Shown here in pieces: positions 57,625-64,000 of a DNA stretch of 64,000 nucleotides (the first letter of the stretch is position 1; each line of letters begins with the position of its first letter). The notes under the pieces were generated by a model. It was given only the letters and a program-made list of their open reading frames with translations. It ran no database searches and was not told the DNA's origin. Source of the DNA: Rhipidocladum racemiflorum (taxonomy: Eukaryota > Streptophyta > Magnoliopsida > Poales > Poaceae); contig CM070577.1 in the NCBI GenBank assembly GCA_036346355.1, forward strand, positions 83,846,509-83,910,508, in the 5' to 3' direction. The position numbers were made by a program, and so were the translations under genes.

Positions 57625-57970
57625 CTACCAACCACTCAGAGATTATATCTTTATATGAAGCCTCATATGAGTGTGTTTGGCTGAGACATGTATTTAATTA
57701 TATCCAGAAGTCATGTGACCTTAATACCATCGATACCCCTACTATTATCTATGAAGATAATGCTGCTTGTATTGCACAAATGCAAATGGGCCATGTAAAG
57801 AGCAATATCACGAAGCATATTGCCCCTAAATTTTTTTATCCACACAAATTCCAGAAAGAATGGTGACATGAAAATAATGCAAACTAAATCATGTGAAAAT
57901 CTAGCAATTTATTCACAAAATCTTTCCCAAAGTCTACTTTTCAATGATGCATTAACGGTATTGGAATGAG
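57625..57970 (+). pseudogene. Copia RNase H C-terminal fragment
   Basis: Plus-strand reading gives EIISLYEASYECVWLRHVFN, TIIYEDNAACIAQMQMGHVK and ITKHIAPKFF, the RNase H end of Copia pol, then a frame-broken tail that recalls DLFTKSLP and ends GIGMR. This lies at the end of a Copia polyprotein; the upstream part is missing, cut by element J. Confidence 0.75.
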
Positions 57971-58547
57971 GTGACTTACATATTTATAGAGTTTAGGGGG
58001 AGTAAATCCCTGAACTATAACCCCTTTTGCATGATCCTGAAGATCATATTTTATATCCTGAAGATTATGAGTTATGCTCTTTTTCCCTTAGTGAGTTTTC
58101 CTGAAATTTCTCACATGAAGGTTTGTAATGGAGCAATGTACTCTTTTCTTCATCTTTTTTCCCACTAGGTTTTGGGAGGAGTTTTTAATGAGATATGTGC
58201 ATTACGCGGTATTCGTCCCAGTAATGAAAGACTCTATCCATTGATGAGCGAATCCGAATTAATCTCCAATGATTTTTCTGCTATATATTGGGCATCGCCT
58301 TGCACAGAAAAATCAATCTAATAAAGAGAGATAACTTTATCTCTACATTGTGTGAGCTTCTACTTATGCTTCTATTTTATTCGTGTGTTCATGTAACGTG
58401 CTATTTATTAATCGCGGATGAACACTACCTTTTTACAACAATGGGCACGTGGCTGGTAGGAGGTCGTGTGCTTTGACGTGGCGTGATGTCACAACGAGCC
58501 TATGGGCCACGGCTAGCCTGACTCCACCAGAATGGGCCGGACACTTG
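57971..58547 (+). repeat. 3' UTR and LTR-like flank of the Copia remnant
   Basis: A purine run tttagggggagtaaat (57993-58008) follows the RNase H tail, and the sequence then has the style of a Copia 3' UTR (tactcttttcttcatc, ttcccactaggttttgggagg, aatgagatatgtgc). LTR boundaries cannot be fixed. No gene is seen. Confidence 0.4.
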
Positions 58548-58549
58548 TA

Positions 58550-59178
58550 GGCTGTTTGGTTGCCTTCTCAGCTCAGCCAGGCTGCATGAGCTCAGCCAGG
58601 CTAGTGGGAGTTAGGCTGAGTGGATGCAAGGAGATGTTGTTTGGTAGGTTGTATGAGGTTGGACAGGCTGCACAGAGATGTTGTTTGGTTGACTGCACTG
58701 GAATGGAAGTATGATAGGCAAATTCAAGAGAGGGATGAAACAAATTTTAAAAATACTAGAAAATCAATAATTTCACAAATGAAAATAAAAAGTTTTAAAA
58801 TATATTCTAGAAAATCAATCAATTGAAAAACTAAAATTTTAATCTTTTGAAATTTATATAGCAAGTATGGTCTAGTTTTGTTCGAAAAAATATCAGAAAC
58901 ACATAGGTGAAATCGGTTCATTGATCGGAGATGCTAATCAAAAGATATAACAAAGAAAAGAAAAAAACTGGATAGTAAATGCTGATGTCAGCATGCATGC
59001 ATGGATCGACAGAGCCTGGCTCTCGGGAGACGGTAGATTTTCTCGTTTCCCTGGAGCCAGGCTGAAAGGGGTGTTTTGCATTTGTAGAGTCAGACTGAGT
59101 TGGATGAGAAGACAACCAAATATTCATCTTTTGCATCTGCAGATACAAATCTCTTTAGACGCAGCCAACCAAACAGCC
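58550..59178. mobile_element. MITE-like element upstream of the MBOAT gene
   Basis: Short inverted ends read ggctgtttggttgcc (58550) and, at the other end, the near inverse ggctgcgtctaaag region closing gcagccaaccaaacagcc (59178). The 629-bp interior is AT-rich with gctgagctc/cagcctg motifs near both ends. I find no clear target duplication, so class and exact ends are uncertain. It lies about 400 bp before the start codon of the gene. Confidence 0.4.
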
Positions 59179-59577
59179 CATTGAGCTAGGCTACAGCTCA
59201 CACAACTTACGTATTACTAGGATGAAGGCGTAATTGAGGGAAACGCGCTTCCCCGTTGAGCGATGACGAGAGGTGGTTTCGTTCCGACGTAAGATCCGAC
59301 GGCCAGCCAGCACAACTCCCCATCTCCTCCACCGGCGACCACCACCACCGTGGCCAGCGCCTCCCCCTCCCCGTTTCGCCGTCATCTTTGCTCTCGGTTC
59401 CCGGGCCCTGCAACCGCCCGCCGCAGGGTACCGTTCCACCTGGTTCCAAAGGTCGCGGAAGGCGGTGAGCCCGTTGGACGAGTCCGGATCCCGCACCCCC
59501 GCCGTCTCTGCTCCCGGCCGCCGCCGGCCGCGAGTCCCGCATCGTCGACCCTTGCTTCCCCGTTCCCTCAGGCAGAG

Positions 59578-61764
59578 ATGGGTAGGGTCCCGTGGAAGCG
59601 GCTGGAGCTCGCCGTGCTGTGCCTCTACGCGCTGGTGTTCTACCTCGTCGTGGTCCAGAGGTCGCTTCGCCTCTCCCACGGTATCCAGCCTTCTCCCCTT
59701 TGTCGCCTCTCCCACCATTTCAGGACGCGCCGCTCGTTCGACAGCTACTTCGGATAACATTTTCTCTCGATGTGCAGATTACTCTGGGAGATTGTACGAC
59801 CTACGAGCAGGATCACTCGCTGGCCGTCTGAACGTGTGTGAAATTTGCCTGCTTTTGTCACATTCTTTTAGTTTATACCTGAAGATTGAAGAGCTACCCA
59901 TTTGATTTTGCTTGTCTGATGTTGCAGGACTTGTCTGATCCGCAATGGAGGAACTTCCGTGGAAACTTACCTGTTCTTACTGTTGTAATGGGTGCATTTC
60001 TGATTTTGGTGAATACTCTGCGGTGCTGCTATAGCTTGAAGGGCAGAGGGGCCTCTTTATTGTGGCTTCTACTGTCTTTGAGTTATTTATGCTATCTACA
60101 TGGTGCTTGGTATGCAACTGATCGCTAATCGTTTTCAGCCTTTTCCCACCTTTTTATTTTTTCCTAACTTATTTGTCTCCATGGCAGTGTTGGTTTCATT
60201 CTTGTAATAGCATGGATTAATTACTCCATAGTGAAGGTCAGTGCTAGCATCTTTGGTAAAAAATAATAATACAAAACTACCTTTTGACCTCAACTTCCAT
60301 CTTTGCTCTTCTGTTACTTGCGTAAATATATATAGAGGTAATGTGACAAACATAAGTATATGAAAAAAAATCCAATCTGCTTTTCGGTTCACTGGTTGAA
60401 ATTCTTGTTATGAGTACTAGCGTTGGTGTCATTGTCAGTAAAAGCAACAATTTGTTTTTTTTTGGGAGCGCATGAACCTTCTGCAGAAGGTTGCAACTTG
60501 CAACATGATGTAAAACATAGGAAACTTTTCCAGAAATGGATACATATAATATCGAGCATGTAGAAGACAACCAGCAAACATATAAAAGAAAAATGACAAA
60601 TTGTAATGGTTATGCATCGCCAAATGGGTGAATCTTTGGGCCATCATGCTTGTGGAAATTAGAACCAACTGTATGTAGGAAGAATACTAGTGGAATGAAT
60701 TGATAGATAATGGTTTCAGTTTCGTTGTTGATCACGGTTTTCTCTTTTGTAGCTATTTTCTCAATATAAGTATTGCATTGGCCTCATTTGGAGCTTGAAC
60801 TTAGCTGTTCTTATACTAAACCGAGTCTATGAAGGCTATTCATTCTCATTGTTTGGGTGAGATTTTTTGATGCTGTTGTACTGCTTCATGCACTTTCTCT
60901 TAGCAAGTTTTTTTTATGAGATTTAACTTTCTTATCTCAACAGGCAAAAACTTGCTTTTCTAGACAATTATCGGGGTACATTTCGATGGCACATATGCTT
61001 CAATTTTGGTATGTTTCTCCTTATATTGTCATGGTTTGATTGGAATCATGTTTATACATTGAGCTGTTGATGCTTAGTTTATGACGTTTTAAATTAGTTT
61101 TCTCTTAAGATTTCTAGAAGGTCATGAAAGTACTTATATTCTAGAGTATATGTTGAATTACAACACTTTAAAAAAAAAAGGGAAAACTAGTGCCTACAGA
61201 TCTTTTTTGAAGACATGGCAGACTTGTTGGTCCATAAATTATGTGCTGTATCAACTGTGACAAATTAATAAATTATAATCCCAGTTGCTAAGAACAGGTT
61301 CCCAAAATTTCGTAACACCATGATTGCATTAATAGGTTAAAACCAATGAGGTAACAACCTGAAGTTACTGAACTGCATGAGATACTCTCCTTTGCCAAGT
61401 CAATTACACTGTTTCATTCTGCTTGCTGCTGTGAGGTCAAATGCCATAGAACTGGACTACCTCGTATAGACGGCTCTTGCAACATGTCAAAAGTTCAGAA
61501 GTAATGCATTGTTTCAAGTTGCAGTAGGCTTAATCGAATCATCTCAAGAGGTTCTTCACATATAATTAGTTAGTTCGTTATAGGTCATGCATGATTTATA
61601 AACTCCGTGTATATTTGTCATGTAGTTTGTCTATACTTGATGTAATATTTTCAAATTTGTTGTTTTTATGTCCCATTTAATTTCGTGTGGCAGTTGTATT
61701 ACGGATGATTAGCTTTGGATGTGACTACTGCTGGACACGACGTCCTTCTCACTTTGACCATAAG
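59578..61764 (+). CDS. MBOAT family acyltransferase-like protein (HHAT/GUP1-like), N-terminal part
   Basis: Seven exons join in frame: 59578-59680, 59778-59833, 59928-60109, 60188-60236, 60753-60856, 60944-61008 and 61694-61764. All introns have GT/AG ends and the exons total 630 bp (210 codons) without a stop. The start ATG 59578 opens MGRVPWKRLELAVLCLYALV, a first membrane segment at about residues 9-26. Further hydrophobic segments lie near residues 68-86, 97-112, 115-128 and 139-152. The blocks DPQWRNFRGNLPVL, NRVYEGYSFSLFG, LDNYRGTFRWHICFNF and VLRMISFGCDYCW fit, from memory, the plant HHAT-like/GUP1-like branch of membrane-bound O-acyltransferases. That family transfers acyl groups in the ER membrane; the plant substrate is not known to me. 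The catalytic His region lies further downstream, past the window. The first exon is very GC-rich, as in many grass genes. Confidence 0.8.
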
Positions 61765-62111
61765 GTACTATGTTTACCTGATGACCTACTTTTTTGTATG
61801 ACATAATGCATACTTTAGTGTTGCACCATCAGATGGTTTATAGTACGAGAGATAGTTTTACAAACAATATTTTCCTTATTCACATGCATTTATTAAGAAG
61901 TTTGTTTTTAAAATTCAAGCTATTCGATTAAATGCGTTGAACTACAATATCCAAACTTGAGTTGTCTACCCTAACTCTCTGACCAATTTGTCCAGTCAAC
62001 TTATTTATTTCAAAATGACAAGGGAGTTGATTTTTTCGCATTGCGACTATATCCATGTTAAGCAGTTACCTATTACTACACACTAGCTGCATATGATACT
62101 CATCAATGTAC

Positions 62112-62400
62112 CACACTAGACTAGTTAGTGCATGTGCGTGTTTGCATTTAGGAGTTTGCATGCATGTTACGTGATGAAGAGCTAGCAAGCTTTGGCCGAA
62201 TCCTCAGGAAAGAATGCATGCAGACCAACGTGTGGCAGTGAGTCGTTGCATGGAGTGTGGATCTAGTCGCATGCAGCTGGGAGCGAACCGAGTCTACTGG
62301 AGTGGAGATCGCAGGGCGCGTGTGGCCGCAAGTGCGCGTGGCCGAGTCATCAGGATCACCCCGCGCGGAGGACGTGGGCGCACGTCCAGCCGGAAGACGT
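62112..62400 (+). repeat. Left arm of large inverted repeat (inverted LTR fragment)
   Basis: This 289-bp stretch is nearly identical to the reverse complement of 62893-63180; I count about half a dozen mismatches. It is part of the LTR at 62660-63242 in opposite orientation. Confidence 0.9.
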
Positions 62401-62548
62401 GATCCCAGGTCAGGCCCAACCCGAGCAGCGGGCCAAGGTCTTTTGGGCCATCTCTCCTCCAAAAAGCTAGCTCAATGAGGGGGTGCTCCCTCACCCTTAT
62501 AAACCATGCTCAAGCCCTCCCCACAACCAATGTGGGACTATTCCAACA
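62401..62548 (-). repeat. Second, unrelated LTR start on minus strand
   Basis: The minus strand from 62548 reads TGTTGGAATAGTCCCACATT and continues with a TATA-like tttataagg. It is preceded by the purine run gtgagggggagattg (62563-62549), so it has the form of a polypurine tract followed by an LTR start. It is cut at 62401 by the inverted-repeat arm. Confidence 0.5.
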
Positions 62549-62636
62549 ATCTCCCCCTCACACATTGGGCCGAGATTATCTATGAACCAGCTGGGCTACT
62601 TGAGCCACACCTGGGCTCCCCCTGGGCCACACCTGA

Positions 62637-62659
62637 GCTTTGATACCAGTGATACCAAA
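62637..62659 (-). promoter_or_regulatory. Primer-binding-site-like sequence
   Basis: The minus strand reads tttggtatcactgg then tatcaaagc immediately after the LTR end at 62660. It contains TGGTATCA, the start of the usual Copia/Gypsy Met-tRNA site, in slightly altered form. Confidence 0.5.
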
Positions 62660-63242
62660 TGTTGGGATCGATAATCACTCACGCGATCACAATGGACACA
62701 ACTATCACTTTCGCGTGGAACTCAACTCACAATTGAACACAGGGAAAGAATACACACGCTGAGTTTTTCTTGGCACTGCACACAACTTGTGCCTTTTCTC
62801 TTGTATATTTCACACATCACATAACAGCTGAGTACATTGCTTAAATAGCCACAATGCCAACACAACTACAGCTCGCACGTCCAGCCCGCCCGCGTCTTCC
62901 GGCTGGCCATGCGCCCACGTCCTCCGCACGGGGTGATCCTGATGACTCGGCCACGTGCACTTGCGGCCACACGCGCCCTGCGATCTCCACTCCAGTAGAC
63001 TCGGTTCGCTCCCAACTGCATGCGACTAGATCCACACTCCATGCAACGGCTCACTGCCACACGTTGGTCTGCATGCATTCTTTCCTGAGGATTCGGCCAA
63101 AGCCTGCTAGCTCTTCATCACGTAACATGCATGCAAACTCCTAAATGCAAACACGCACATGGACTAACTAGTCTAGTGTGCACTACATGCATGCATAACT
63201 CAGTAAACATGAACAATGAAATAACAAGATTAAATCCTAACA
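62660..63242 (-). repeat. Copia LTR in the MBOAT gene intron
   Basis: A 583-bp LTR on the minus strand starts TGTTAGGATTTAATC (63242) and ends cgatcccaaca (62660). A purine tract gattaagggggtgat (63257-63243) precedes it. Its first half forms the right arm (62893-63180) of the large inverted repeat. Confidence 0.7.
62893..63180 (-). repeat. Right arm of large inverted repeat
   Basis: Pairs with 62112-62400 across a 492-bp spacer. Both arms lie in the last visible intron of the MBOAT-like gene. Confidence 0.9.
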
Positions 63243-63266
63243 ATCACCCCCTTAATCTTGTTGTCT

Positions 63267-63267
63267 T

Positions 63268-63306
<39 letters not shown>

Positions 63307-63311
63307 TTTTT
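63267..63311. repeat. (TTTA)n microsatellite
   Basis: About eleven uninterrupted ttta units lie between the gag end and the polypurine tract of the Copia element. Confidence 0.95.
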
Positions 63312-63329
63312 GCACCTCCTCGCCGGGCT

Positions 63330-64000
63330 TCAAAGTAGCGTAGGCTCATCATCCGCATTTGCCGCAGCGAAAAAAGCATCCTCGTTCTTCGGCTTGCAAC
63401 ACTCCTTTGCAAAATGCCCGTACCCTTGACAATTGTAGCAACGCACCTTCGCTTTGTCAAAAGTACTATTCTTCTTGCCGAAGCTTGTACCGCCATCCTT
63501 GTTCTTGTACCTAGACTCCCATTGAGCACGAGTGAGGAGAAGATGTTCGTCATTATTCTCGCTGTCGTGAACGCGTACACGCTCCTCGTACGCCTTGAGC
63601 CTCCCAACCGCTTCTTCCACCGTCATTGTCTTCATGTCCCCAAATTGCTCGATGGTGGAGACAATCTGCAAGTACTTGTTAGGAACAGCTCGGAGAAGTT
63701 TTTGCACGATGTAGCTCTCCTCCATATTGTCACCAAGGCCACGAATTTGATTGACGAGAGTCGTCAATCTCATGGCGAAGTCATCTACCGATTCCGTGTC
63801 CTTCATGCGCAAACCCTCGAACGCACTCTTGAGGGTCTGTGCGCGCGCCTCCTTGACACGGTCGGCACCAATGTACATGCTTTTCAGTGCCTCCCATGCT
63901 TCTTTTGCCGTCTTATCGGCCAACATGAAGGGCATCTCGTCGGGGATCCCTTGGTAGATGGCCGCCAATGCCATCTGGTCCAATTGCGTGTCGGTGACGC
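63330..64000 (-). CDS. Copia gag, runs off the right edge
   Basis: A minus-strand frame enters from the right edge, is open for about 220 codons, and stops at 63330-63332. It reads TAKEAWEALKSMYIGADRVK, RMKDTESVDDFAMRLTTLVN, KLLRAVPNKYLQIVSTIEQF and VEEAVGRLKAYEERVRV, the UBN2/Copia gag pattern, followed by a correct CCHC zinc knuckle CYNCQGYGHFAKEC. Gag packages element RNA. No protease follows: the stop comes soon after the zinc knuckle, and within about 90 bp the sequence reaches a polypurine tract and LTR. The element is therefore internally deleted or a gag-only form. It lies in an intron of the MBOAT-like gene, opposite to that gene. Confidence 0.8.
   Translation of the reverse strand, partial: VTDTQLDQMALAAIYQGIPDEMPFMLADKTAKEAWEALKSMYIGADRVKEARAQTLKSAFEGLRMKDTESVDDFAMRLTTLVNQIRGLGDNMEESYIVQKLLRAVPNKYLQIVSTIEQFGDMKTMTVEEAVGRLKAYEERVRVHDSENNDEHLLLTRAQWESRYKNKDGGTSFGKKNSTFDKAKVRCYNCQGYGHFAKECCKPKNEDAFFAAANADDEPTLL

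Overview
The window is nuclear DNA from a grass (Poaceae), almost certainly a retrotransposon-rich intergenic block beside one ordinary gene. The signs are long-terminal-repeat (LTR) retrotransposons of kinds typical of rice and other grasses, nested in one another; small MITEs; a GC-rich first exon followed by AT-rich introns; and no bacterial gene organisation. I cannot name the species. No tRNA, rRNA or CRISPR was seen.

Layout. 1-805 is the end of a Copia LTR sitting in the antisense gene of a Tat-type Gypsy element in minus orientation (G, 806-3584). G's pol is cut at 3585 by a chromovirus-type Gypsy element in minus orientation (B, 3585-30890) with about 3.5 kb LTRs, pol, gag and an extra upstream ORF. 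A complete Tat-type Gypsy element (A, 5202-18629) sits in B's 3' LTR with a clean 5-bp target duplication (catac). A solo LTR (25805-27451, duplication agagt) sits in B's gag, and a 230-bp MITE lies in a partial extra LTR copy. B's truncated 5' LTR abuts, head to head, a plus-strand relative (C, 30895-40961). C keeps only gag between very long LTRs and carries a solo LTR (D, 31193-34681, duplication aaccc). C interrupts the pol of another Tat element (E, 40962-46769), which ends in a hairpin tandem array. Then come the LTR and 3' UTR of a minus-strand Tat element (H, 46770 to about 47960), another chromovirus-like LTR with primer-binding site (I, to 50571), a CACTA-like fragment with Transposase_24 and Ulp1 regions (50815-53115), a Copia-type LTR full of inverted ggtagtaccg motifs (to 54838), and the 3' part of Tat element J (54839-57605) inside a Copia RNase H remnant (to about 58260).

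The only host gene is a split plus-strand gene, 59578-61764 and beyond, encoding an MBOAT acyltransferase-like (HHAT/GUP1-like) membrane protein. Seven exons join in frame for 210 codons. The next intron holds an Angela/Tork-type Copia gag-only element and a near-perfect 0.29-kb inverted repeat, and the gene runs off the right edge.

Most element genes are broken by stops and frameshifts. The most distinctive signals are non-coding: 3'-UTR tandem arrays that repeat polypurine-tract-like sequence in three separate Tat elements (one with a co-varying hairpin), spliced antisense genes with their own TATA boxes, dense TGACGTCA sites in the chromovirus LTRs, and a GTTAAC minisatellite inside one LTR.
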